Below, in pieces: positions 41,276 through 49,517 of a stretch of 64,000 bases of DNA; position 1 is the first letter of the stretch; every line of letters starts with the position of its first letter. Under the pieces are notes generated by a model. The model worked only from the letters and a program-made list of their open reading frames with translations, ran no database searches and was not told the DNA's origin. Origin of the DNA: Achromobacter mucicolens (lineage in GTDB: Bacteria > Pseudomonadota > Gammaproteobacteria > Burkholderiales > Burkholderiaceae_B); contig NZ_CADIJP010000011.1 of assembly GCF_902859725.1 (NCBI RefSeq), positions 169,351 to 233,350 on the forward strand, written 5' to 3'. A program made the position numbers and the translations under genes.

Positions 41276-43314
41276 GCGGAAGGATCCCCCTGGGTGGCGG
41301 CGAGTGTCAGCGTGAATGCGGCGCCCGCGCCGGGCGTGTTGTCGACGGTAAGGCTGCCGCCATGAGCCTGCGCCGTGGTGCGGCAGATCGGCAGGCCCAT
41401 GCCCATGCCTTGCGGTTTGGTGGTGAAAAATGGATCGAACAGGCGTTCCAGGTCGCCAGGCGCGATGCCGGGGCCAGTGTCGCGCACCGTGACCGCGACG
41501 CGCCCGTCCTCGTGGCGGCGCGCGCCGACGGATAGCTGGCGGGCCTGAAACTGGCCGGCCATGGCCTGGCTGGCGTTGACCATCAGATTGACCAGCACCT
41601 GCTGCAGCTGGATCCGGTCGCCCATGACGGGCGGCAGGCCCGGTTCAATGTCGACGTTCAGCGCCACACGCTCGCGGCTGAGCTCGTGCGCGACCAGGCG
41701 CGTGGCTTCCTCGATGACGGCGCCGATGTCCAGCGCGGCCTGCTGCACCGGCGCCTTGCTGAGGAACGCGCGGATGCGCTTGACGATTTCGCTGGCGCGC
41801 CGGCCTTCGGAGATGATGCGCTCCATGGCCAGCTCGACCTCATGCAAGTCGGGCTGCGGACGGCGTAGCCATCGCATGCCCGCGTCGCCGCTGGTGACGA
41901 CCGCCATCAGCGGCTGGTTGACCTCGTGCGCGATGGACGCGGTGAGCTCGCCCAGGGTGGCAACGCGCGCGGCGTGCGCGAGTTCGGTCTGCGCCAACAG
42001 CAGCGCGTCCTGCGCCTGCCGGCGTTCCGTGTTGTCCACCACGAAAACCAGCACGGCGCCGTTCACGTCGTCGGCGGGCGGAAACGTGATGGTGAACAGC
42101 ACCGGCACGCGCGCGCCGTCCGCATGCACGACTTCGGTTTCGCCTTCGTGAAAGGCGTCGCCCTGGGCAAACGCCGTCAGCGACCGCGCGAACATGCGGT
42201 CGTCCTCGCAGAGAATGTCGTCGACCGAGTACGGTCCGGGCTCGCCGGCCGGGCGGCCCACCATCGCCAGGAAGGCGGGATTCATGTCGTCGACCTTGGT
42301 CAGCTTGCGGACCTGGCCGATGAATTCGGGATGGCGCGCCAGATGGGCGGTGAGGGCGGAGCCGTCCATGAGGCCCAAGGCGGTCAATTCGGCGCGCACG
42401 GCGCGCCAGTCTTCCTGGATGACGCCAATGCGGCTGGCGTCGAACATGCGGCGGTAGCGCCGTTCGCTGCTGACCAGCGCGGTGTAGGCGGCCTTGCGGT
42501 CGGTGACGTCGCGGTGCGTTTCCATGACGCCGGTGACGCGTCCATGATGATCGCGCTGAAGCACCCAGCGGCTTTCCAGCACCAGCGTGGCGCCTGCCTG
42601 CGTCTTCTGTTCAAGCGTGCCGTCCCAGCTGCCGGTGGCAAGCAGTTCGGCCTCGATGGCTTCGCGCCGGTCCGGATAACGCGTCTGCAGCAGCTCATCG
42701 GCGACGCGGCCCAGGGCCATGCTGGCGGGCCAGCCATAGGTGTCTTCGGCGGTGCGGTTCCAGAACGTGATCACACCCTGGTGGTCGCGCACGAAGATCA
42801 TGTCGTGCGACAGGTTGAGCAGCCGCGCCTGCGATGCGAGCCTGCGGGTGGCGCTTTGGTTTTGCAGCGCCAGCAGCGCGGTGATGCCGATGGCGGCCAG
42901 GCTGACCAGCGCGCGGGCGGTGGGCGAGCCCACGTGGTTCAGGCCGTGGGAATTCAGATAGGCCGCGATGGTGAGCAGGATGCCGCCCGCGCCCGCCACG
43001 ATGATGTCCAGGCGCCGCGAGGTGCGCGCGGCAAGCAGCACGACCACCACATAAAGCACGGCCACGGCGCCGTCAAAGTCGGTGAAGGTGTCCACCAGCG
43101 CAATGGCCAGCGCCAGCAGCAGGGCGGCGGCACGGAACAGGAACTGCATGCGGCGCATGCCCGTGGTCTGCGGCGCGCCGGGACGCGCCGGTTGCGGCGG
43201 CTGGCCTGACGCGCTGCCGAGTGTCGACGTGAGCAAGATCCACCTCTGGGTAGGGGCGCGCGGGTCGGGCGGAAATCCAGGGGCGCGCAATGAGACCCGC
43301 ACATTATCAGCCAT
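41272..43314 (-). CDS. PAS-domain sensor histidine kinase (FixL-like)
   Basis: A 680-residue membrane sensor kinase. Four hydrophobic segments (about residues 55-150) are followed by two PAS domains (RDHQGVITFWNRTAEDTYGW; and a second around AFLAMVGRPAGE). Then comes a HisKA/HATPase pair: His463 in ASIAHEVNQPL, N-box NLMVNASQAMAG and G-box DTGPGIAPGD. No haem-binding motif typical of FixL is clear, so the input is unknown. The ATG at 43314 is preferred to an upstream in-frame start; ATG 43158 is also possible. The divergent dps operon shares its promoter region. Confidence 0.88.
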   Translation of the reverse strand: MADNVRVSLRAPGFPPDPRAPTQRWILLTSTLGSASGQPPQPARPGAPQTTGMRRMQFLFRAAALLLALAIALVDTFTDFDGAVAVLYVVVVLLAARTSRRLDIIVAGAGGILLTIAAYLNSHGLNHVGSPTARALVSLAAIGITALLALQNQSATRRLASQARLLNLSHDMIFVRDHQGVITFWNRTAEDTYGWPASMALGRVADELLQTRYPDRREAIEAELLATGSWDGTLEQKTQAGATLVLESRWVLQRDHHGRVTGVMETHRDVTDRKAAYTALVSSERRYRRMFDASRIGVIQEDWRAVRAELTALGLMDGSALTAHLARHPEFIGQVRKLTKVDDMNPAFLAMVGRPAGEPGPYSVDDILCEDDRMFARSLTAFAQGDAFHEGETEVVHADGARVPVLFTITFPPADDVNGAVLVFVVDNTERRQAQDALLLAQTELAHAARVATLGELTASIAHEVNQPLMAVVTSGDAGMRWLRRPQPDLHEVELAMERIISEGRRASEIVKRIRAFLSKAPVQQAALDIGAVIEEATRLVAHELSRERVALNVDIEPGLPPVMGDRIQLQQVLVNLMVNASQAMAGQFQARQLSVGARRHEDGRVAVTVRDTGPGIAPGDLERLFDPFFTTKPQGMGMGLPICRTTAQAHGGSLTVDNTPGAGAAFTLTLAATQGDPSA

Positions 43315-43421
43315 CTTTGAAAGAAAACACCCGTATTTCCTGGGTAAACCTTCGTATGGCTGGAGAAAACGATGAGCCGATTTTGCCGGCGCGGCGCCGT
43401 GGCTATTCTGGTTTCCATCGG

Positions 43422-43438
43422 GAATCGATACCCGATTC
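43422..43438. promoter_or_regulatory. Dyad upstream of dps
   Basis: GAATCG-ATACC-CGATTC, a 6-bp inverted repeat with a 5-base spacer, 24 bases before the dps start. A possible repressor/activator site. Confidence 0.4.
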
Positions 43439-43461
43439 GTGAAGCCAACCCGGAGAATTCC

Positions 43462-43980
43462 ATGAACGATCTTTCGCTTCAAACCCGCATCACCGCTCCC
43501 CTGCGCACGCCCACCGATCTAGGCGCCGAGGCCAGGGTCGACATCGCCGCCGCCCTGACGGGCCTGCTGGCAGACATGTTCGCGTTGTATCTGAAGACCA
43601 AGAACTTTCACTGGCATATGTCGGGCCCGCACTTTCGCGACTATCACCTGATGCTCGACGAGCAGGGCGACGAGATCTACGCCACCACGGACGTCATTGC
43701 CGAACGCGCCCGCAAGGTGGGCGGCACCACGCTGCGTTCGATCGGCCACATCCAGCGCCTGCAGCGGCTTGCCGACAACGACGCCGACTACGTGACCCCT
43801 GAGGACATGCTGGCCGAACTGGCCGACGACAACCGCCGCCTGACGGGCTTTCTACGCGCCACCCACGCCGTGTGCGAGGCCCACAACGACGTCGCCTCGA
43901 CCAGCCTGATCGAGAACTGGATCGACGAGGCCGAACGCCGCACGTGGTTCCTGTACGAGTCGACGCGCGCACAGCGCTGA
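43462..43980 (+). CDS. dps: Dps-family ferritin-like DNA-protection protein
   Basis: A 172-residue Dps protein; the dodecamer oxidises Fe(II) with peroxide and shields DNA. The ferroxidase ligands can be read as His50 (KTKNFHWHMSG), His62, Asp66 (YHLMLDEQGD), Asp77 and Glu81 (DVIAERARKVGG). The C-terminal helix fits the family. CGGAG lies seven bases before the ATG at 43462. It heads a run with a peroxiredoxin and a DsbA-like gene, a peroxide-defence set, and diverges from the FixL-like kinase. Confidence 0.93.
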   Translation: MNDLSLQTRITAPLRTPTDLGAEARVDIAAALTGLLADMFALYLKTKNFHWHMSGPHFRDYHLMLDEQGDEIYATTDVIAERARKVGGTTLRSIGHIQRLQRLADNDADYVTPEDMLAELADDNRRLTGFLRATHAVCEAHNDVASTSLIENWIDEAERRTWFLYESTRAQR

Positions 43981-44045
43981 TTCCGAGCCGGCCCGCGGCC
44001 GTCCAGACCCTTGCGCCGCGTACGGCGCGTCCAGGAGACGATTCC

Positions 44046-44549
44046 ATGTCACACGACTACCCCGCGGCCGCCTTGCCAGCCGGCACGGCCGCCCCGTCCT
44101 TCGCCTTGCCGGCCACGCCGGACCAGACGGTTGCGCTGGAAGAACTGCGCGGCCGGCCGCTGATCCTGGCGTTCTACCCCGCGGACTGGAGCCCGGTCTG
44201 CGGCGACCAGATGGCGCTTTACAACCAGATCCTTCCCGAATTCCACAAGGCGGGCGCGCAGCTCGTCGGCATCTCGGTGGACGGCGTCTGGTGCCACGCT
44301 GCGTTCGCGGCCGACCGCAGGCTTCATTTCCCGCTGCTGGCCGATTTCGAACCGAAGGGCGAGGTTGCCCGGCGCTACGGGGTCTACCGCGAACCGGAGG
44401 GCATCGCCGAGCGCGCGCTCTTCGTGATCGATGCAGAGGGTGTCATCCGGTGGAGCTACGTGTCGCCGCTGGGCATCAACCCGGGCGCCGACGGGATCCT
44501 GGACGCGCTCGACAAACTGGCCCCCGCCTTGCAAGGAGTGCAATCATGA
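44046..44549 (+). CDS. Peroxiredoxin (AhpC/TSA, redoxin family)
   Basis: A 167-residue peroxiredoxin. The peroxidatic Cys52 is in YPADWSPVCGDQM (P-x3-S-x2-C). A further Cys at 83 in DGVWCH could act as a resolving residue. A domain of thioredoxin fold continues to about residue 155 (GIAERALFVIDAEG, IRWSYVSP). It follows dps by 65 bases, and its stop overlaps the next gene in an ATGA, so it is probably reduced by, or partnered with, the DsbA-like protein. No signal peptide, so cytosolic. Confidence 0.92.
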   Translation: MSHDYPAAALPAGTAAPSFALPATPDQTVALEELRGRPLILAFYPADWSPVCGDQMALYNQILPEFHKAGAQLVGISVDGVWCHAAFAADRRLHFPLLADFEPKGEVARRYGVYREPEGIAERALFVIDAEGVIRWSYVSPLGINPGADGILDALDKLAPALQGVQS

Positions 44550-45085
44550 GCCGCTTGTTCATTCCCGTGAATGCGCAGGACCACATCCAAGGGCTGGATA
44601 CCGCGCCCGTGACGCTGGTGGAGTATGGCGATTACGAATGCCCGTATTGCGGCGAAGCCTATCCGGTCTTGAAGGCCGTGCAGCGCGCGCTGGGGGACCA
44701 GATGCGCTTCGTGTTCCGCAATTTCCCGATTTCGGAGCTGCATCCGGACGCCGTCGCGGCCGCTGAGTTTGCCGAGGCGGCCGCGCAGGCGGGCAAGTTC
44801 TGGCAGGCGCACGACATGCTGTACGAGCGCCAGCATGCCCTGACGCAAAACGACCTGTTCGCCTACGGTCAAGAAATAGGCCTGTCGGCCCAGGTGCTTT
44901 ACCGCGCCTTCGGCGGCGCGTTCGATTCCAAGATCGAGGTGGACTTCAGCGGGGGCGTGCGCAGCGGCGTGAACGGCACGCCGGCCCTGTTCATCAACGG
45001 CGTGCGCTATGACGGGGCAAGGGATGCCGACACGCTGGTCGCCGCGCTCACCGCGGCGGCACGAGAGGCCGCGGTCCACGCGTGA
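44546..45085 (+). CDS. Cytosolic DsbA-like thioredoxin-fold protein
   Basis: A 179-residue DsbA-family protein with redox motif CPYC (Cys32, Cys35 in EYGDYECPYCGEAYP) and cis-Pro loop VNGTPALFING. It has no signal peptide (MSRLFIPVNAQDHIQG), so it works in the cytosol, unlike DsbA. It overlaps the peroxiredoxin stop by four bases (ATGA). A reductant role for that peroxiredoxin is inference. Confidence 0.9.
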   Translation: MSRLFIPVNAQDHIQGLDTAPVTLVEYGDYECPYCGEAYPVLKAVQRALGDQMRFVFRNFPISELHPDAVAAAEFAEAAAQAGKFWQAHDMLYERQHALTQNDLFAYGQEIGLSAQVLYRAFGGAFDSKIEVDFSGGVRSGVNGTPALFINGVRYDGARDADTLVAALTAAAREAAVHA

Positions 45086-45131
45086 GTGAGGCAAGGCCCC
45101 GCATCCGGCGGTCTCGTTGCCCGCCCGGGGC

Positions 45132-45158
45132 TTAAGTCTGGCGTTTCCGTGCCGTTAC
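45132..45158 (+). promoter_or_regulatory. Candidate sigma-28 (FliA) promoter
   Basis: TTAAGTCT (45132-45139), an 11-base spacer, then GCCGTTAC (45151-45158). The E. coli sigma-28 consensus is TAAAGTTT-N11-GCCGATAA; each half matches 6 of 8 and the spacing is exact. A start site around 45165 would leave a 59-base leader to the ATG at 45224, with AAGAGGAAG before it. Confidence 0.55.
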
Positions 45159-45223
45159 ATTTCTCAAGGAAACCCGGCCGGGCGGGCGAACATGCCGCAC
45201 GGCCGCCAAGAGGAAGACACGCC

Positions 45224-46789
45224 ATGACATCCGTTGCCTCCGTAGGCGCCGTGACCACGATCGGCCTGACGCCGCCTGCCACGGGCGTGACCCGCGCGGG
45301 CGATTCGCCCGGGATTGCTGCGGCGCCGGCCTCCACGACAGTGACGCTGGGGCAGGGCACATCCCCCGCGCTGACCTATACGCCGCAGCCGGCTGCGACG
45401 GGCGTCGTCTGGGAGCACGAGGCGTCGGACAAGGTGTCGGCCGTCATGGCCGAAACACTCTCGGCCCGCACGCTGGCTGGCCGGCTTGAGGGCGTGGCCT
45501 CGGCGCTGCTGGAGCGTTTCACGACCGATGGCGGCAATTACCTGCAATCGGCGCGGATGCTGCCGGGCGCCGGACAGGTGGGCGCCCTGGGTGCCGTGCA
45601 GACCGGTTCGGCCGGTCAACCCGAAGACGCGTACACGCTGCGCATCACCACCGCCAGCGGGGTGAAGGTGGAGGTGGGCCTGCGCAACAGTGCGGACGGT
45701 CTGGAAGTGCAGATCGACGTGGCCGAGGGCGAGCTTTCGGAAACCGAGCGCAAGGCGATTGCGGGTCTGTCCAAGGCGTTCCAGGACGCGGTGGATGGCC
45801 TGGCGTCGGTGCCGCCGCGCATGGCGTGGTCCAGCCTGGCCAAGTTCGATACTGCCGTGCTGTCGTCGGTCTCGCTGCAAGCCACGACCACGGCCAATGG
45901 CGTCATCTCGCAATCCGTCGAGTTTTCCGCAGACAGCAAGCAGCGCTCGCTGGCCATCAAGAGCGCCGACGGCGTGGTGAAGGTCGACGTCGACGTGAGC
46001 AAGTCCGCGCTCTTTGGCAACGCCCAGCAGCGCGCGGCGGCCGTCAGCGACTACTTGCAGCAATTCGACGCCGCGCGCACGCGTGGCCGGGGCAACGAGG
46101 CAATGATGTCGCTGTTCAAGGACGCCTTCGCCGAACTGCACCAGAGCTACGAAGCGGGCGCCGCGCCCTCCAGCCAGGCGCCTCGCATCGCTGCGGCCGG
46201 CTACACGTACCGCAGCCTGCTGTCGGGCGTGGCGGACTTCTCGGCCTCGATCTCGCAGAATGGCGACGCGAGCAATCCGTACAAGACCAGTGAAGTCGAC
46301 CAGTTCACGTATCAGGTCTCGCAAAGCAGCAGCGTGAGCGGCCGGCCGTTGTTCGATCTGGGCGTCAGCCAGGAGCAGCGCGCCAATCTGTCCGCCAGTT
46401 ATCACACCGCGCTGGCGCCGCAGCAGACGCTGGACTTGACGCGCGACAAGGATTCGCAAAACTATCGGTTCTTTCAAATCAGGGACGAGGTCAGGAGCCA
46501 GACCAGCATCCGCTACGAAGCGGGCATGCTGGCCGAGGCGAACCTGACGCACACGCGCAATCTGTCGACCCGCATGCAGGCCTACGTGAAGGGCGAGCTG
46601 ATCGAAGACACCCTTACGCCGGTGCTTGAGACCACCACGCGCGACCTGATGTCGCTGGTGCGTTCGGCAGAGCTGGAACCGTCGGAAAGCGAGCGGCTGC
46701 AACGCCGCGATCCGGCCGCCGCGGACGCGTTGCTGCTGAGCAAGCACCTGGCGCTGGCGCGTGCCGTGGCCAGGGACCGGCAGCCTTAA
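45224..46789 (+). CDS. Large protein of unknown function behind a sigma-28-like promoter
   Basis: A 521-residue protein with no signal peptide or clear membrane segment. The N-terminal 70 residues are Thr/Ala/Pro/Gly-rich. The rest alternates Ser/Thr-rich beta-like segments (VSLQATTTANGVISQSVEFS) with helices; AAGYTYRSLLSGVADFSASI and SYHTALAPQQTLDLTRDKDS stand out. No family is recognised. AAGAGGAAG precedes the ATG at 45224. Whether it belongs to the flagellar regulon depends on the candidate sigma-28 promoter upstream. It is convergent with the GlcG/HbpS-like gene. Confidence 0.8.
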   Translation: MTSVASVGAVTTIGLTPPATGVTRAGDSPGIAAAPASTTVTLGQGTSPALTYTPQPAATGVVWEHEASDKVSAVMAETLSARTLAGRLEGVASALLERFTTDGGNYLQSARMLPGAGQVGALGAVQTGSAGQPEDAYTLRITTASGVKVEVGLRNSADGLEVQIDVAEGELSETERKAIAGLSKAFQDAVDGLASVPPRMAWSSLAKFDTAVLSSVSLQATTTANGVISQSVEFSADSKQRSLAIKSADGVVKVDVDVSKSALFGNAQQRAAAVSDYLQQFDAARTRGRGNEAMMSLFKDAFAELHQSYEAGAAPSSQAPRIAAAGYTYRSLLSGVADFSASISQNGDASNPYKTSEVDQFTYQVSQSSSVSGRPLFDLGVSQEQRANLSASYHTALAPQQTLDLTRDKDSQNYRFFQIRDEVRSQTSIRYEAGMLAEANLTHTRNLSTRMQAYVKGELIEDTLTPVLETTTRDLMSLVRSAELEPSESERLQRRDPAAADALLLSKHLALARAVARDRQP

Positions 46790-46809
46790 TCCAGGGCGCA
46801 GCCGCGCGC

Positions 46810-47298
46810 TTACTTGAACAGCGCGGCGTTTTCTTCCAGCACGGCATCGGCGCATTGCGCGTCCAGATTGCCGCCCGGCGCCCCGGCCACGCCAATGGCG
46901 CCGATCACGCTGTTGCCGGCCTTGATCGGCACGCCGCCGCCCAGCAGCAGAAAGCCCGGAATGTCGGTCAGGTTGGCCGCGCCGGGATTCTTCTGCGCGT
47001 TTTCCATCATGGTGAGCGTGGGCGTCTTGGCCGACACGGCCGTGAAGGCCTTGGCGCGGCTGGCTTCGATGGTGTGCGGGCCAGCGTTGTCGGCGCGCGC
47101 AAACGCCTTGAGCAGGCCGGCGCGGTCCACGACGGCGGCGCTGACGTTGTAGCCCTTGGCCTGGCAGGCGGCGACAGTGGCAGTCGCCAGCTTCTGTGCG
47201 TCGGCCATCGACAGGTTGCTCTCGCTCAGCACGGCGGCATGGGCGGCGCCGGCAAAAGCCAGCGTGGAAATCAGGGCGGCAAGCGAAAGCTTCTTCAT
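46810..47298 (-). CDS. Secreted GlcG/HbpS-like haem-binding-family protein
   Basis: A 162-residue GlcG/HbpS (DUF336) family protein with a signal peptide (AALISTLAFAGAAHA). The family core GYNVSAAVVDRAGLLKAFAR and PGFLLLGGGVPIKAGNSVIG is clear. Some members (Streptomyces HbpS) bind haem outside the cell and modulate a two-component system. ATG 47298 with AAAGG nine bases upstream is chosen over one three codons earlier. It lies directly downstream of the second two-component system, with a 24-bp palindrome between them. Confidence 0.88.
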   Translation of the reverse strand: MKKLSLAALISTLAFAGAAHAAVLSESNLSMADAQKLATATVAACQAKGYNVSAAVVDRAGLLKAFARADNAGPHTIEASRAKAFTAVSAKTPTLTMMENAQKNPGAANLTDIPGFLLLGGGVPIKAGNSVIGAIGVAGAPGGNLDAQCADAVLEENAALFK

Positions 47299-47384
47299 GG
47301 TCTGCATCCTTTGTCAGGTGTTGCGGTAGGAGCAGACAGTGTGGCCAAAAGGCCGCCAACCCGGTATACGCCCGACTACGCGCA

Positions 47385-47408
47385 CGCCTCCGTAGCGCTA
47401 CGGAGGCG
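47385..47408. promoter_or_regulatory. 24-bp perfect palindrome upstream of the HbpS-like gene
   Basis: CGCCTCCGTAGC followed directly by its reverse complement (47385-47408), between the response-regulator stop (47411) and the HbpS-like start (47298). Its core TCCGTAG-N2-CTACGGA recurs upstream of the partner kinase gene (49499-49514). Candidate regulator binding site, or terminator for the regulator gene. Confidence 0.65.
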
Positions 47409-47410
47409 CA

Positions 47411-48025
47411 TCAGTCGAGCAGGGTCGCGTATTGGCGGATCAGCTGCGCGAGCGATTCGGCTTCCAGCTTCGCAAAGACGTTGGCGCGGTAGGTTTCGAC
47501 CGTGCGCGGCGACAGGTCGAACTCGCGCGCGATTTCCTTGTTGCTCATGCCGCGCACGATGCGCGCCAGCACCTCGTGTTCGCGCGCGGACAGACGCGCC
47601 AGGCGGTCCGCCGCCGCCTGCGTGACGGCCAGGCGTTCACGGCTGGCGATGTGCGTGCGCACGGCCGCCTGCACCGCATCCAGAAAGACATCGTCGTCGA
47701 CCGGCTTCTGCAGAAACTCCATGGCGCCACCCTTGAATGCACGGCGGCAAAGGTCCACGTTGGCGTGCCCTGTCAGCATGACGACGGGCAGGTCGGACCG
47801 GTCGGCAAGCTGGGCAAGCACGTCCAGGCCGCTGATGCCGGGCATGCGGATGTCCAGCACAACGCAGCCAATCACGGGCTGCGCCAGGGCATCCAGAAAC
47901 GCCATTGGGTCGGCGTAGCCCGCGCTGCGCAAGCCGACGCTGCGCAACAGCAGTCCAAGGCCATCGCGAACCGCGTCGTCGTCATCGACCAGGTACACGA
48001 GCGGGGAATGGTCGTTGGGATTCAT
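47411..48025 (-). CDS. FixJ/NarL-type response regulator
   Basis: A 204-residue response regulator. The receiver has Asp58 in CVVLDIRMPG, Thr in MLTGHAN and Lys in FLQKPVDD; a LuxR HTH follows (LSAREHEVLARIVRGMSNKE, RTVETYRANVFAKLE). Its ATG overlaps the kinase stop in an ATGA, so they are coupled. A 24-bp palindrome directly follows its stop. It is the expected DNA-binding partner for the TCCGTAG dyads, but that is inference. Confidence 0.92.
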   Translation of the reverse strand: MNPNDHSPLVYLVDDDDAVRDGLGLLLRSVGLRSAGYADPMAFLDALAQPVIGCVVLDIRMPGISGLDVLAQLADRSDLPVVMLTGHANVDLCRRAFKGGAMEFLQKPVDDDVFLDAVQAAVRTHIASRERLAVTQAAADRLARLSAREHEVLARIVRGMSNKEIAREFDLSPRTVETYRANVFAKLEAESLAQLIRQYATLLD

Positions 48026-49470
48026 GCGGCGGCTCCGGCTTGCGGCAGGCTGACGGTGAAGCAGGCGCCGGCGGGGCTGAGGTTGCGCGCGGCGATGCGG
48101 CCGTCCATCGACCCGGCCAAGGTATCGCACAGGGCAAGACCCAGGCCCATGCCCTGGTCGCGGGTGGTGTAGAACGGCGTGAACAGGCGCGGCATGGCGT
48201 CCGCGGCGATGCCCGGGCCGGTGTCGCTGACGCTGAACTGGTACTGGCCGTCCACCACGCGGCCTTCCAGGGCGATCTTGCGCGCGCCGGTGGCGCCATC
48301 CAGTGCGTCCGCCGCGTTCTGCACGAGGTTGTGCAGGATCTGTTCGAGGGCCACGCGGTCACCCAGCGGGCGCGCGCCGGGACTGGCGTTGGTCCAGGTC
48401 AGCCGAATGCCTTGTCTAGCCAGCTCCGGTTCGCGCAGGAAGCGAAGCGACGCGATCATCGCATCCGGATCGATCGCTTCGCGCCGGGCGGGGGAACTGG
48501 GCTGCACCAGCGCGCGCATGCGGCTGATGATGTCGGCGGCGCGCTTGGCTTGCTCGGCGCTGGCCAGCAGCGCATGGCGCACGGCGGGGCGCTCGTCCTC
48601 GTCATCGAGCAGGCGCTGGGCGGCACGGGTTTGCGCCAGGATGGCGGTCAGCGGCTGATTGAGTTCATGGGCGATGCCAGCGGCCATTTCACCCAGCGTG
48701 CTCAGGCGCGCCATGGCCGAAAGCCGCACCTGCTCCTGCTGCCGGCGCGCTTCGGCGCGCGAGCGTTGCCACGCGGCGGCGCCGGCCACCAGAAGGCCGC
48801 TGGCCGCGGCCCACCCAAGCCAGAGGGCCCAGGGCCAGGATGCGGGCGTCAGCGTGCGCGTGCTGCGCATCTGGAACGGCTGGCTGGCTGCGCCCAGCGG
48901 CTTTTGCAGCGTCAGTGTCCAGCCGGCCAGTGACGCCTCGGGTTGCTTATCCAGAAGGGGTAGCGGCTTTCGGTCCACCGTAAGGGTCAGATTGCCCAGG
49001 CCCGGGGGAAAGTCAGCGGCCGGCACGAGGTGGCGCGCGTCGATCAGCAGGCTCCACCCCGACGGGGACACCAGCCAGTAGCGCGCGTCGTCCACGGCGA
49101 TGGTGACGGGGCGGTCCAGTTGGCGCGCGCGTTGCACCGCTGCAGTCAGGCCGGTGGGCTCCGGCAGGCTGCCCGACCACACGCCGCCCGGCAGATAGCC
49201 CAGGCCCAGAAGCTGGGGCATGGCGGGCTGCAGGCTGGGAAAAAGACGCTCGGGGGCGGGCGGATGCGACAGCGCGGCCAGCGTGGCGAGGACGGCTTCG
49301 TGCTGCACCGTCTTCTGGCTCAGCATGCGCTGGGCGATGCTGGTGCTTTGGAAGAAGCGCTCGTACTGATCCGCGTATTCCTGGCGCGCGATCCAGATTG
49401 CGCCCAGACAGAAGAGGACCAGCCAGCAGAGAAAGGCGCGCGCGCGGGATAGGGGATTCACGCCGGCCAT
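48022..49470 (-). CDS. Two-component sensor histidine kinase with extracytoplasmic sensor domain
   Basis: A 482-residue kinase. Transmembrane segments lie at about residues 8-28 and 225-245, with about 195 residues between them facing the periplasm (DctB-like architecture). The HisKA His is His268 in MAAGIAHELNQPL; the N-box is LVQNAADALDG and the G-box VSDTGPGIAADA. ATG 49470 with AAGG upstream is chosen; an upstream TTG is unlikely. It overlaps the response-regulator gene by four bases. The signal is unknown; a secreted HbpS-like protein downstream is a possible partner. Confidence 0.92.
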   Translation of the reverse strand: MAGVNPLSRARAFLCWLVLFCLGAIWIARQEYADQYERFFQSTSIAQRMLSQKTVQHEAVLATLAALSHPPAPERLFPSLQPAMPQLLGLGYLPGGVWSGSLPEPTGLTAAVQRARQLDRPVTIAVDDARYWLVSPSGWSLLIDARHLVPAADFPPGLGNLTLTVDRKPLPLLDKQPEASLAGWTLTLQKPLGAASQPFQMRSTRTLTPASWPWALWLGWAAASGLLVAGAAAWQRSRAEARRQQEQVRLSAMARLSTLGEMAAGIAHELNQPLTAILAQTRAAQRLLDDEDERPAVRHALLASAEQAKRAADIISRMRALVQPSSPARREAIDPDAMIASLRFLREPELARQGIRLTWTNASPGARPLGDRVALEQILHNLVQNAADALDGATGARKIALEGRVVDGQYQFSVSDTGPGIAADAMPRLFTPFYTTRDQGMGLGLALCDTLAGSMDGRIAARNLSPAGACFTVSLPQAGAAA

Positions 49471-49498
49471 TATGCCTTGCGGCAAACCCGCGCCGGAA

Positions 49499-49514
49499 TC
49501 CGTAGGGCTACGGA
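49499..49514. promoter_or_regulatory. Dyad TCCGTAG-N2-CTACGGA upstream of the sensor kinase
   Basis: Same 7-bp half-sites as the core of the palindrome at 47385, with GG as spacer. It lies in the 47-base gap between the kinase start (49470) and the HPP-CBS stop (49518), ending 29 bases before the ATG. Placed for autoregulation of the kinase-regulator operon. Confidence 0.6.
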
Positions 49515-49517
49515 GGC

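Noticed and set aside
45164-47359. A 731-codon minus-strand frame across the 521-residue unknown and the HbpS-like gene
   Set aside because: It covers the opposite strand of one gene and an out-of-frame version of the HbpS gene. Composition is Arg/His/Gly-rich, with no family sequence.
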